A stretch of DNA of 64,000 nucleotides from Streptomyces sp. H27-H1. Its GTDB lineage: Bacteria; Actinomycetota; Actinomycetes; Streptomycetales; Streptomycetaceae. The position numbers were made by a program, and so were the translations under genes. Below are positions 42,073-50,866 of this stretch, piece by piece. The DNA is taken from NCBI RefSeq assembly GCF_026627445.1, contig NZ_JAPNLJ010000010.1, positions 170,909 through 234,908 on the forward strand, written 5' to 3'. Position 1 is the first letter of the stretch. Each line of letters begins with the position of its first letter. Below the pieces are notes generated by a model. That model was not told where the DNA came from, did no database searches, and saw only the letters and a list, made by a program, of their open reading frames with translations.

Positions 42073-44871
42073 TCAAGGCTTGAGGTCCACCAGCGGCAGG
42101 GACACCTCGGGGTCGTCCAGGCAGATGCCGGTCCGCAGGTCGAAGACCTGCTTGTGCATCGGCGAGGCCACCACGGGCACCCCGTCGCGCGAGCCCATGA
42201 TGCCGTTGGCGATGACGTCGGCCCCCGAGAAGGGGTCCCGGTTGCCGACCGCGTAGACCTCGCCCGCACGGTCCTTGAAGACCGCGGCCTCGGTGCCGTC
42301 CGGCAGCACTACCGTCCGCCCGCGGCCCGGTTCCAGGGACTGCGCCGCGCCTTCGGCCGCCGTGCCGAAGTCCACGGTCCCGAAGCGCTCCAGCGCCGCC
42401 GGGTCCTCCAGGACCGCGGACCACTCGTCCTCGTACGCCGACACGTGGCGCTCCATCTGTGCCTCCAGCTCCGCGCAGATGCCGAGGGAGTCCTCGATCA
42501 GGACGGCCTTGAGGTGGTCCAGGCCCGCGGTACTGCCGCCGAGCCGCTCGATCCAGGCGGCCGTCCGCTCCAGGCGCTCGCCGGTGCGGATGTAGTACAT
42601 GAGGAACCGGTCGATCATCGCGAAGAGTTCGGCGGTGTCCAGGTTCGAGGCCAGCAGGTCGGCGTGGCGCGGGGTCGCGCCGCCGTTGCCGCTGACGTAC
42701 AGGTTCCAGCCGTTGGCGGTGGCGATGACGCCTATGTCCTTGCCGCGCGCCTCCGCGCACTCGCGCAGACAGCCCGAGACGCCGCCCTTGAACTTGTGCG
42801 GGGTGCGCAGGCCCCGGTAGCGCAGCTCCAGGTCGATCGCGAGCTGGATGGAGTCGCCCTGCCCGAAGCGGCAGAACCGGGATCCCACGCACGACTTCAC
42901 CGCGCGCAGGGACTTCCCGTACGCCTGCCCGGACTCGAATCCGGCGCCGCCGAGGCGCCGCCAGATGTCGGGGAGCTGCTCCTTGCGGACGCCGAAGAGG
43001 CCGATGCGCTGGGCGCCGGTGATCTTCGTGTAGAGGCCGTAGTCCCTGGCCACCTCGCCCAGCGCGATGACCTGTTCGGCCGTGATCTCGCCGCCGGCGA
43101 CGCGCGGGATGACCGAGTAGGTGCCGTCCTTCTGGAGGTTGGCGAGGAAGAGGTCGTTGGAGTCCTGCAGGGCCGCTTGCTCGCCGGCCAGGATGTGCCC
43201 GATGCCGAGGTCGGGAGCGAGGGTGCCCAGGACGTTCGCGACGACCGGCTTGCAGACGGCGCAGCCCTCGCCGTAGGACTCCAGCAGCTCGCTGAAGCTG
43301 CGGATGCGCTCGGTGCGGATCTTCTCGTAGATCTCCGCGCGGGTCAGGGTGAAGTGCTCGCACAGTCCGCGGGGCTTCTCGATGCCCGCCGCGGCCAGTT
43401 CGGCGTCCAGGACCGCTTGCAGCGTGCCGATGCAGCCGCCGCAGCCCGTGCCGGCCTTGGTGCACTTCTTGATGCCGCCGATGTCGGTGAGGGACTCCGC
43501 GACCACCGCCTCGCGCAGCCGGCCCTTGGTGATGTTGTGGCAGCTGCACACCACCGCGTCGTCGGGCAGGGGGTACCTCCCGGCGGTAGCTGGGGGAGCG
43601 TCGGCGCCGGGCAGTGCCACGCCGTCCGTCGACGGCAGGATGAAGGCCTCCGGCGGGGCCGGCAGCTGCCGGCCGGCGTGCGGCTTCAGCGAACCGTACG
43701 CCTCCGCGTCGCCGACCAGGATGCCACCGAGCAGCGCGCCGTCGGGGCCCAGCAGCAGCTTCTTGTAGACACCCTCGCGGGCGTCGGAGAACACCACCGA
43801 GACGGCTCCGTCCCGGCCCTCGGGGGCGAAGGGGTCACCGAAGGAGGCCACGTCGGCGCCCATCAGCTTGAGCTTGGTGGAGGTGTCGGCCCCGGTGAAG
43901 GTCAGCTCGCCCGCACCCGCGAGGGCATCCGCGACGGTCTCGGCCATCTGGTAGCCGGGCGCGACCAGCCCGTAGACCTTGCCGTCGACCGTCTGCGCGC
44001 ACTCGCCGATCGCATAGACGTACGGGTCGCTGGTGCGGCAGTGCGCGTCCACGACGACCCCGCCGCGGTCGCCCACGGCCAGGCCGCACTCGCGGGCGAG
44101 GCGGTCGCGCGGCCGCACGCCGGCCGAGAAGACCACGACGTCGGAGCCGATCTCCTCGCCGCTGGTCAGCCTCAGTGCCTGCGCCCGCCCGTCGGGGTGG
44201 ATCTGCACGCCGGCCGCGCCGACGCCCGTGTGCACGGCGACGCCCATGGACTCGATGGTGGCCCGCAGGGCGGCCGAGCCGCCGTCGTCCACCTGCAGGG
44301 GCATCAGCCGGGGTGCGAACTCCACTACGTGCGTGGCCAGTCCGAGGGTGCGCAGCGCGCCCGCCGCCTCCAGGCCGAGGAGCCCTCCGCCGATGACGAC
44401 GCCGGTACGGACCTCGGCGGCCGAGGCGTACGCGGTCAGGGCCTCGACGTCGTCGAGCGTGCGGTAGGTGAAGCAGCCCTCCGCGTCGGCGCCGTCGATC
44501 GGCGGCACGAAGGGGTAGGAGCCGGTGGCCAGCACGAGGGCGTCGTAGCCGAGTACCGCGCCGGAGCGTGCGGTGACCGTACGGGCGGTGGTGTCGATCA
44601 GCTCCGCCGGGTCGCCGAGGCGCAGGTCGATGCCGTACTTCTCCAGGAAGCCGGGTTCGACCAGGGACAGCTCCTCGCCGGTGGAGCCGGTGAAGGCCGC
44701 GGACAGGTGCACGCGGTCGTAGGCCGGGCGCTCCTCCTCCGCGAGAACGGTGACCTGCCAGCCGCCACGCTCGGGGCGGGTCGGGTCGGCGAGCGCGTCA
44801 CGCTCGGCGAGCGCCTGCAGCAGGCGGTGCCCCACCATGCCGTGGCCGATGACAACCAGCGTCTGCCCCAT
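42073..44871 (-). CDS. nirB: NADH-dependent nitrite reductase, NirB-NirD fusion
   Basis: A 932-residue assimilatory nitrite reductase reducing nitrite to ammonium. Order of parts: FAD/NAD module (V-V-I-G-H-G-M-V-G-H at the start), two BFD-like [2Fe-2S] segments (CSCHN...CTKAGTGCGGC and C-E-H...GEGCAVCKP), the siroheme-[4Fe-4S] module with CVGSRFC and GCLRECAEA (about 665-710), then from about 835 a NirD small-subunit sequence (LEPGRGRTVVLPDG, YAVGNRDPFSGA, SPMHKQVFDLRTG). NirD normally is a separate protein; here it is joined in frame and its first 20 residues are missing. An ATG with GGAG is chosen over a GTG three codons upstream. Confidence 0.93.
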   Translation of the reverse strand: MGQTLVVIGHGMVGHRLLQALAERDALADPTRPERGGWQVTVLAEEERPAYDRVHLSAAFTGSTGEELSLVEPGFLEKYGIDLRLGDPAELIDTTARTVTARSGAVLGYDALVLATGSYPFVPPIDGADAEGCFTYRTLDDVEALTAYASAAEVRTGVVIGGGLLGLEAAGALRTLGLATHVVEFAPRLMPLQVDDGGSAALRATIESMGVAVHTGVGAAGVQIHPDGRAQALRLTSGEEIGSDVVVFSAGVRPRDRLARECGLAVGDRGGVVVDAHCRTSDPYVYAIGECAQTVDGKVYGLVAPGYQMAETVADALAGAGELTFTGADTSTKLKLMGADVASFGDPFAPEGRDGAVSVVFSDAREGVYKKLLLGPDGALLGGILVGDAEAYGSLKPHAGRQLPAPPEAFILPSTDGVALPGADAPPATAGRYPLPDDAVVCSCHNITKGRLREAVVAESLTDIGGIKKCTKAGTGCGGCIGTLQAVLDAELAAAGIEKPRGLCEHFTLTRAEIYEKIRTERIRSFSELLESYGEGCAVCKPVVANVLGTLAPDLGIGHILAGEQAALQDSNDLFLANLQKDGTYSVIPRVAGGEITAEQVIALGEVARDYGLYTKITGAQRIGLFGVRKEQLPDIWRRLGGAGFESGQAYGKSLRAVKSCVGSRFCRFGQGDSIQLAIDLELRYRGLRTPHKFKGGVSGCLRECAEARGKDIGVIATANGWNLYVSGNGGATPRHADLLASNLDTAELFAMIDRFLMYYIRTGERLERTAAWIERLGGSTAGLDHLKAVLIEDSLGICAELEAQMERHVSAYEDEWSAVLEDPAALERFGTVDFGTAAEGAAQSLEPGRGRTVVLPDGTEAAVFKDRAGEVYAVGNRDPFSGADVIANGIMGSRDGVPVVASPMHKQVFDLRTGICLDDPEVSLPLVDLKP
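43576..43598. repeat. Short palindromic repeat inside the nirBD coding sequence
   Basis: The 15-mer CCTCCCGGCGGTAGC followed by TGGGGGAG resembles a mobile-like intergenic repeat common in Streptomyces. It is translated in frame into the linker (PPATAGR) just before the first [2Fe-2S] segment. The same 15-mer occurs in a glycosyltransferase gene at 60007-60021, also read as PPATAGR. Confidence 0.6.
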
Positions 44872-45060
44872 GGATCTCACTCCGTGTGTCCCTGTGCCGC
44901 GCGGTCCCGAGGCGGCCAGGGCGGCCGGACCGAGACATCATGCGTGCATACATTCCGACCTTTCGACGGTAGGTCCGCACCGCAGCCCGAAACGACCGAA
45001 AAGGGCCCTTGGAGGCGGGGACACGGCCCCTTTCCACACAGGACTTCCGGCCTGGCGCAC

Positions 45061-45072
45061 GGGCCCTTGGCC
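45061..45072. promoter_or_regulatory. DevR/DosR-like box candidate, nirBD/chelatase divergent region
   Basis: GGGCCCTTGGCC; a second copy of its first ten bases is at 45003-45012. The reverse complement matches the element beside the pflB Rex site at 10 of 12 positions. It sits in the 272-base divergent region between nirBD and the chelatase gene. The region otherwise shows only one GAAAC half-site of GlnR type near 44988. Confidence 0.3.
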
Positions 45073-45143
45073 AGGCTTGCGCGGGCCCGCACCGCGCCTA
45101 CCGTGGGAGGGGGACGCGGGGGCGGTTCAGGGAGGCAGACCAC

Positions 45144-45866
45144 ATGCTCGTCATCGCCGTCCACGGCAGCGCGGCCACGGAGGCCGTCGCGACCATCGAC
45201 CGGCTCGTCTCCTGTGTCGAGGCCATCAGCGGGGTGCACGCGCTGGTCGGCCACCTCGACGTGCAGCGGCCCTCGCTCGCCGAGGTCGTGCGCGAGCACC
45301 CCCACGCGGTCGTCGTCCCGCTGCTGCTCGGCGACGGTTTCCACCGCCGCGTCGACATACCCGCCGTGCTGGAAGGCACTGGCTGCACGCTCACCGAGGG
45401 CCTCAGCGGCGAGCGGGACGTCGCCCGCGCCCTGCACAGCCGTCTGCGCGACGCCGAGCGGCGCCGTGGCCCGTACACCCGTGCCGACGCGGTGGTGGTG
45501 GCCGGCGCCGGCTCCTCCCGCCCCGGCGGCAACGCGGGTACGGAGGCTTGCGCGGCCCAGCTGGCCGGCCTGCTGGAGTACGACGGCGGATCGGTCCCCG
45601 TCCCCGTGGTCCCCGCCTACCTCACCTCCGCCGGGCCGACCGTCCCCGAAGCCGTGGCCTCCCTGCGGGCCGCCGGCTACCACCGGGTCGCGGTGGCGGC
45701 GCACCTGCTGGCCCCGGGCCGCTTCGCGCGCGCCCTGAACGGCTCGGCCGCCTGGACGGTCTCGGAGCCGCTGGCCGACCACCCGCGGCTGGCCCGGCTC
45801 GTCCTTGGCCGGTACGAGTCCGCCCGGGGCACACGGGCCCTGAGGGCCGCGCGCCTCGCCTGCTGA
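45144..45866 (+). CDS. Sirohydrochlorin chelatase family protein (CbiX/SirB)
   Basis: A 240-residue class II chelatase with two half domains. The metal-binding His of the family is in MLVIAVHGSA (His7), and VVVPLLLGDGFH in the first half and AVAAHLLAPGRF in the second are the expected strand-His motifs. It inserts Fe2+ into sirohydrochlorin to make siroheme, the cofactor of the divergent nirBD product, which explains the arrangement. AGGGAGG precedes the ATG. Confidence 0.92.
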   Translation: MLVIAVHGSAATEAVATIDRLVSCVEAISGVHALVGHLDVQRPSLAEVVREHPHAVVVPLLLGDGFHRRVDIPAVLEGTGCTLTEGLSGERDVARALHSRLRDAERRRGPYTRADAVVVAGAGSSRPGGNAGTEACAAQLAGLLEYDGGSVPVPVVPAYLTSAGPTVPEAVASLRAAGYHRVAVAAHLLAPGRFARALNGSAAWTVSEPLADHPRLARLVLGRYESARGTRALRAARLAC

Positions 45867-45894
45867 ACCTCGTAGGGCTGCTGTCCTGGGCGGT

Positions 45895-47100
45895 ATGGCT
45901 CTGGCTTACGTACCCATGACCGCCCGCAGCCGGGACGAGGGCCACCGCGCCGCGACCCCGCTGGAGCTGTTCTTCGACCTCTGCTTCGTCGTCGCCATCG
46001 CGCAGGCGGGCGCCCAGCTCGTGCACTCACTGGCCGAGGGCCATCCCGGCACCGGCGTGATCAGCTACTTCTTCGTCTTCTTCGGTGTGTGGTGGGCGTG
46101 GATGAACTTCACGTGGTTCGCCTCCGCCTACGACTGCGACGACGTGCCGTACCGGATCGCGACGCTCGTCCAGATCGCCGGCGTGCTCGTCTACGCGGCG
46201 GGCGTGAGCCGGGCCTTCGACCAGAACGACTGGACGGTGGCCGTCATCGGCTACCTGATCATGCGCGTCGCGCTCACCGCCCAGTGGCTGCGGGCCGCCT
46301 CCGGCGAGAGCGGCGAGGCCCGCACGGCGGCCCTGAAGTACGCGGCCGGGCTGGTCGTCTGCCAGGCCGGCTGGGTGGCGCTGCTGTTCGTCCCGGACGG
46401 TTCCAAGCGCTGGCTCTTCCTGGCCGTGGCCGCCGCCGAGCTGCTGGTTCCGGTGGTGGCCGAGCGCGGCCACCAGACGCCGTGGCACGCCCACCACATC
46501 GTGGAGCGCTACGGCCTGTTCACGATCATCGTGCTCGGCGAGACGATCGCGGCGAGCACGGTGGCGGTGAAGTCGGCGCTCGACGAGCACGAGGCCCTGG
46601 GCGAGCTGCTGCCGATCGCGGCCGGCGGGCTGCTCATCGTCTTCGCCGCCTGGTGGATCTACTTCGCGGTGCCGATGCACGAGCGGCTGACCTCCAACCG
46701 GGAGGCGATCCCGTGGGGGTACGGCCACCTGTTGATCTTCGCTTCGGGCGCGGCGATCGGCGCGGGCATCGAGGTCGCGGTCGAGCACGCGGTGGGCAAG
46801 GCGCACGTCTCGCAGCTCGCAGCGAACGCGGCCGTCACCGTTGCGACCGCGCTCTTCCTGCTGATGGTGTGGCTGCTGCACTCCCGCCACTTCAAGCGGG
46901 GCCTCGCCCAGCAGCTGACCCTGCCGGTCTCCGCCCTCGCGGTGCTCGCCTGCTCATGGGCGGGCACGTACGCCGTCCTGTACGCGGGCCTGGTCGCGGC
47001 GGCGACGGTGGCGGTCGGCATGACCCTGGCCACCCGAGGCGGGTCCGCCGACGCGTCCGGCCCCGACCCCTCCAGCCCCGCCCGGTCCCGCCCCGTGTGA
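45895..47100 (+). CDS. Low temperature requirement protein A (LtrA)-like membrane protein
   Basis: A 401-residue membrane protein. The N-terminal TPLELFFDLCFVVAIAQ (about 23-39), the VWWAWMNFTWFAS segment and VERYGLFTIIVLGET (about 203-217) are the LtrA family landmarks. About 10 membrane segments. The molecular function of the family is not established. It begins 28 bases after the chelatase gene and may be co-transcribed; a second ATG eight codons later is an alternative start. Confidence 0.92.
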   Translation: MALAYVPMTARSRDEGHRAATPLELFFDLCFVVAIAQAGAQLVHSLAEGHPGTGVISYFFVFFGVWWAWMNFTWFASAYDCDDVPYRIATLVQIAGVLVYAAGVSRAFDQNDWTVAVIGYLIMRVALTAQWLRAASGESGEARTAALKYAAGLVVCQAGWVALLFVPDGSKRWLFLAVAAAELLVPVVAERGHQTPWHAHHIVERYGLFTIIVLGETIAASTVAVKSALDEHEALGELLPIAAGGLLIVFAAWWIYFAVPMHERLTSNREAIPWGYGHLLIFASGAAIGAGIEVAVEHAVGKAHVSQLAANAAVTVATALFLLMVWLLHSRHFKRGLAQQLTLPVSALAVLACSWAGTYAVLYAGLVAAATVAVGMTLATRGGSADASGPDPSSPARSRPV

Positions 47101-47304
47101 TCCAGCGCCGCAGCACCCAGCACCGCACAGGCCCCGCAGGATCCATCTCGGCTGGATGCGCCCCGCAGGTTTCCGCCCAGCCGGTCTTCGAGCCACCGGG
47201 TTCGGGTGCGGAGCCTGCCAACGGGGTCGAGCCGGGCCGTCACCCCCGCGCCCCCGCCGCCGTTCTCCACCGCAGGACGACGCACAGCAACTGGAGGCAC
47301 GGCC

Positions 47305-48552
47305 ATGACGCTCCCCGCACAACGACCCGGTCAGGACCCCGGCAGGGAACTGGCCGACCCGGCCTTCTGGCAGGCACCCCCCGCCCGCCGGCTGGCCGCC
47401 TTCGCCCGTCTGCGGGCCCTGGACTCCCCCGTGTTCGTCCCGGAAGGCAGCGGGCACTGGGCCCTCGTACGGCACGCGGACGTGCAGGAGGCGAGCCGGC
47501 TGCCCAAGGTGTTCGCCAGCGCGCCCGGGGTGACGACGCCCGAGCCGGCCCGGTGGGTGCGGGCGCTGTTCGGGGATTCGATGGTCAACCTGGACGGCGC
47601 CGAGCACGCGCAACTGCGCAAGATCGTGCAACGGGCCTTCACCCCCAGGCTGCTGGCGGCGGCCGAGGAGGACATCCACGCGGTGGCGGCCCGCATCGTG
47701 GACGACGTACTGGAGGGGCGGCCGGACGAGTTCGTCGAGGCGGTGGCCTCGCGGCTGCCCCTGGAGGTCATCTGCAACATGATGGGCATCCCGGAGCACT
47801 ACCGCGCCGAGATCGCCGACCGCGTCAACCACGCCTCCGAGAACATCGGCGTCGAACGGGGCCTGGCGGCCCGGCTGCGGATGCCCGGGCGCGGACTGCG
47901 GGCCCTGGCCCGGATGCAGCGGATGGTGGCGGGGATCGGCCGGGAGCGGCGCGAGAACCCGACCGACGACCTGATCTCGGCCCTTGTCCGCGCGAATGTG
48001 GACGGCGAGGCGCTCGGAGCCCGTCAACTCGGGGCGTTCTTCTCCCTGTTGATGGTGGCCGGGGTGGAGACCACCCGTAACGCCATCACCCACGGCCTGA
48101 CCCTGCTGACCGACAACCCCGACCAGCGCGACCTGTTGATCGGGGACTTCGAGGCGCACGCGGACGGCGCGGTGGACGAGATGATCCGCCACTCCACGCC
48201 GATCATCCAGTTCCGCCGGACGGTCGCCGCCGAACACACCCTGCGCGGGCACTCGTTCGTCCCCGGCGACAAGGTGGTGCTGTACTACGCCTCCGCCAAC
48301 CGCGACGAGGCCGTCTTCCCCGATCCGGACGCCTTCGACATCACCCGCTCCCCCAACCCCCACCTGGGATTCGGCGGCGGCGGACCGCACTTCTGCCTGG
48401 GCGCGCACCTGGCGCGGGTGGAGATGAAGGCGCTCTTCCGCGAGCTGCTGACCCGCCCGGTCGGACTGCGCGCCATCGGTCTGCCGGATCTGGCCGGGTC
48501 CAGCTTCGACAACCGGGTCCGCTCGCTGCGCTTCGCCTTCGACCAGCCGTAG
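47305..48552 (+). CDS. Cytochrome P450
   Basis: A 415-residue P450. The heme-binding loop is GFGGGGPHFCLGAH with proximal Cys364; the I-helix reads AGVETTRN and the K-helix E-M-I-R supplies ExxR. The sequence style (four Gly before P-H-F-C) is that of CYP124/125/142-like enzymes, which hydroxylate steroid side chains or branched lipids, but substrate cannot be inferred firmly. No ferredoxin or reductase gene is adjacent. CTGGAGG lies before the ATG. A perfect hairpin follows downstream. Confidence 0.94.
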   Translation: MTLPAQRPGQDPGRELADPAFWQAPPARRLAAFARLRALDSPVFVPEGSGHWALVRHADVQEASRLPKVFASAPGVTTPEPARWVRALFGDSMVNLDGAEHAQLRKIVQRAFTPRLLAAAEEDIHAVAARIVDDVLEGRPDEFVEAVASRLPLEVICNMMGIPEHYRAEIADRVNHASENIGVERGLAARLRMPGRGLRALARMQRMVAGIGRERRENPTDDLISALVRANVDGEALGARQLGAFFSLLMVAGVETTRNAITHGLTLLTDNPDQRDLLIGDFEAHADGAVDEMIRHSTPIIQFRRTVAAEHTLRGHSFVPGDKVVLYYASANRDEAVFPDPDAFDITRSPNPHLGFGGGGPHFCLGAHLARVEMKALFRELLTRPVGLRAIGLPDLAGSSFDNRVRSLRFAFDQP

Positions 48553-48651
48553 GCCGACCCGGGAGGCGGCCCGGGAGGCGACCTGGAGAGCCGGCCCGCA
48601 CAAGCGGACCGGCCACCGGGCAGGCTGGGAGCCCGGCGGCCGGAGCCAGGG

Positions 48652-48679
48652 CCGACGCGCAGCGTGTGCTGCGCGTCGG
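48652..48679. terminator. Bidirectional terminator hairpin
   Basis: CCGACGCGCAGC and GCTGCGCGTCGG, perfect 12-bp arms with GTGT loop, between the convergent P450 and DUF5949-like genes. Confidence 0.75.
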
Positions 48680-48696
48680 GTGCGCCCTGCGGGTGC

Positions 48697-49191
48697 CTAT
48701 CGCTGCAGGCGGCGCACCGCGAGGACGGCGTGGGCGCTGTGGTTGAGCACCTCGGTGTCGCCCGCGAACGCCTGCAGCGTCTCGGCCTCGACCGGCCGGC
48801 CGGGGACCGCCTCGGGCCAGGCGCGGGTGGCGAAGAGGAAGTACGCCTGCCCGCTGTCGTCCGCCGCCTTGACCCACTCCGGCGGGGCGATGCACCTGGC
48901 GTTCATGCCCGGCAGGGTCAGCGCGATCTGGTTGCCCTCGAGGAGAATCTGCACCGGGAAGGAGGCCGGGTTGCGGACGCCGTCCATCACCACGTCGCCG
49001 ATGGGCAGGCCGATCTCCTCCAGCAGCCCGCGGGCCGCCGCCTCGCTCGCCGCGGGACCGTCGGGGCCGTCCCCGAGGATGTAGGCGAGGAGATAGGGAA
49101 TGTCGTGGGCCTCGTCGGGGTCGCCGATCCATGCGAGCACCGAAAGGGTGCCGAGCTTGGAGCGGTCGAGTTCGGCCTGGGTAGAAGTCAT
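48697..49191 (-). CDS. DUF5949-like Streptomyces protein
   Basis: A 164-residue soluble protein with GTLSVLAWIGD (about 14-24), DIPYLLAYILGD (about 30-41), APPEWVKAA and YFLFATRAWPEAVPG (about 117-131). This pattern matches what I recall of DUF5949, confined to Streptomyces; function unknown. AAGGTG lies 7 bases before the ATG chosen. Convergent with the P450 gene. Confidence 0.78.
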   Translation of the reverse strand: MTSTQAELDRSKLGTLSVLAWIGDPDEAHDIPYLLAYILGDGPDGPAASEAAARGLLEEIGLPIGDVVMDGVRNPASFPVQILLEGNQIALTLPGMNARCIAPPEWVKAADDSGQAYFLFATRAWPEAVPGRPVEAETLQAFAGDTEVLNHSAHAVLAVRRLQR

Positions 49192-49248
49192 GCGCCGCAC
49201 CTTAGTGGCCACTGCCCCGGCCTTTTGACGCCGTTTCACCCGGGCGGG

Positions 49249-49869
49249 CTAGACCGCCCAGAATCCTCCTGCGGAATTCGCCTGCATGTTCGCGTCCTGG
49301 TACTGGAGCCGTACGACGCGCGCGTTTTCCGGGATTTCGAACACCACCCATCCTTCGGCCCGCTCACCGACCGCGAGGGAATCGAAGACGAGTGGTTTGC
49401 CGGTGGTGAGCTCCCCGGTGGGCACCACCGGATGGCGCTTTCCCGCGCCGTCGAGCGCCCACATGCGCCCGAGAGCCCCGTACGAGGCCCCGCCGACATT
49501 GACGAACGACATCGAGGCGGCCACCCAGCGCTTGCCGGCCGCCGGGGCGAAGTTCTTCTCGACGCTGACCGCCGGGTCGACGTAGGCCGCCAGCACCACC
49601 TGGAGGTGGCGGCCCACCTCTCGGCCCTTGACCCGTACGGAGTCACCCACATGGGCGTCCTTGGACGCGGCTCGCGCCACCCCGTCCCGCTCCGCCGCGG
49701 GATCGTCACCGACGCCCGGCACACCGTCGTCCACCCCACCGTCGTCCACCGGTACGGCGGGAACCGCGGCCGGGGCGAGCGCGGCCCCTTCGGGGGCGTC
49801 GGAACAGGCCGTGGCACCGAACAGCAGGAGCGGGAGGAGGGCGGCCGTGGCAAGAGCGGACTGACGCAT
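49249..49869 (-). CDS. Secreted lipoprotein with DUF4352-like domain
   Basis: A 206-residue lipoprotein. A basic N-terminus, hydrophobic segment and lipobox ending FGATAC (Cys22) mark lipid attachment. After an Asp/Gly/Pro-rich linker the domain (about 75-200) has K-R-W-V-A-A-S-M-S-F-V-N-V-G and EGWVVFEIPENARVVRLQYQ, the beta-sandwich pattern of DUF4352/telokin-like immunoprotective extracellular proteins. GAAGGG precedes the ATG. Function unknown. Confidence 0.85.
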   Translation of the reverse strand: MRQSALATAALLPLLLFGATACSDAPEGAALAPAAVPAVPVDDGGVDDGVPGVGDDPAAERDGVARAASKDAHVGDSVRVKGREVGRHLQVVLAAYVDPAVSVEKNFAPAAGKRWVAASMSFVNVGGASYGALGRMWALDGAGKRHPVVPTGELTTGKPLVFDSLAVGERAEGWVVFEIPENARVVRLQYQDANMQANSAGGFWAV

Positions 49870-50064
49870 GCGGATCCCTTCGGGGATCTTCGGGGGTGTA
49901 TTCCGGTCAGTCTCACGCGCCCGAGCGGGCAATTGCACACACCGACACGATCCCGCGGAACGCATTGGCCTCCATATGCCAGCACAATGCCTTCCGGATG
50001 TCGGCACAATGCCGTCCTGCGGAATTCCGCTACCCCTTGCACCCCTCGTCCAACAGGAGGAACG

Positions 50065-50511
50065 ATGGCCGCGACCGGCCCCCGCATGGCCTTGGCCGCA
50101 CTCGCCGCACTGGGCGCCACGGCGGTATTCACCGCCCCGGCGAACGCCGCGCACTACGAAAATGACATTTCCGTATCTTCGGAAGCCCATATTGCCCCCG
50201 ACGGCACGATCCACCTTTCCGGTGAGTACCGCTGCACCGCCCCGTCACCCTCTGGAGCGGTTCAGATCAAGGCGACCATCGAGCAGGAGGACGTCCGCCT
50301 CGGCATCGGCGGCGGGGACGCCCAGTGCGACGGCGCGGTGCACGTCTGGTCGGCACACGGCACGCTCCGGCTCACCCCGACCGTGCACGCCGGCGGGGCG
50401 CTCGCCAAGGCCGAGCTGCAGGAGATCCGTTTCGGCAGCGGCCTGCTGCCCCGGTCGGTCGACACGGTCGCGCAGGACGCCCGCCAGGTCGAGGTGATCG
50501 ACCACCGTTAG
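50065..50511 (+). CDS. Secreted DUF6299-like protein
   Basis: A 148-residue exported protein: signal peptide with Ala-rich core and ANA-A cleavage at about residue 29. The mature part has ISVSSEAHIAPDGTIHLSGEYRC and a second Cys in AQCDGAVHVW, likely forming a disulfide, as in DUF6299 proteins recalled from Streptomyces. AGGAGG lies 5 bases before the ATG. The upstream 195-base gap to the divergent lipoprotein gene holds repeated CAGCACAATGCC / CGGCACAATGCC-like units. Confidence 0.82.
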   Translation: MAATGPRMALAALAALGATAVFTAPANAAHYENDISVSSEAHIAPDGTIHLSGEYRCTAPSPSGAVQIKATIEQEDVRLGIGGGDAQCDGAVHVWSAHGTLRLTPTVHAGGALAKAELQEIRFGSGLLPRSVDTVAQDARQVEVIDHR

Positions 50512-50587
50512 CCGCCGCCCGAAGTCCGCGAGAACGCCCCTCCGGTAGCCGCCGCTGCCGGGCCCGGGCGTCAGCGGCTCGAGGGCC

Positions 50588-50755
50588 TCAGCGGCACGAG
50601 GGCGCCTCGCCCGTCATCGACATGAAGGCCACCGTCTGGCATCCCGGGTCCGTATCGGGGCGCCCGGTCGACCAGTCCACCGCCGTCGCCGCCCCGGCCG
50701 CGAACAGCAGCAGCGCCAGGACGCTCGTCACCGCGCGCTTGCTCAGCCGGCGCAC
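50588..50755 (-). CDS. Possible 55-residue secreted peptide
   Basis: A short frame beginning MRRLSKRAVTSVLALLLF has a textbook signal sequence (basic start, Leu/Ala core, AGAATA region), then a 28-residue mature part with two Cys (PGCQTVAF and PSCR at the very end). The GTG start has only a weak GCGGAA before it. It lies in a 355-base interval otherwise without a gene. Codon third positions are G/C-rich as expected for a real gene. Family unknown; may form one disulfide. Confidence 0.45.
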   Translation of the reverse strand: MRRLSKRAVTSVLALLLFAAGAATAVDWSTGRPDTDPGCQTVAFMSMTGEAPSCR

Positions 50756-50866
50756 GGCAGCAGATTCCGCAGAAACCGTTCCATGGCGGCATCATCACCC
50801 CGCCCCCGGCGCCCCACAACTCGGCGTGGGCGTCCGGTCACGGAAAGGACCCGCGCGGGAGGCCCC

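Noticed and set aside
44970..45000. Possible GlnR box in the nirBD promoter region
   Set aside because: One GAAAC half-site is visible but no GTNAC partner at the right spacing; GlnR control is plausible from knowledge but not shown here.
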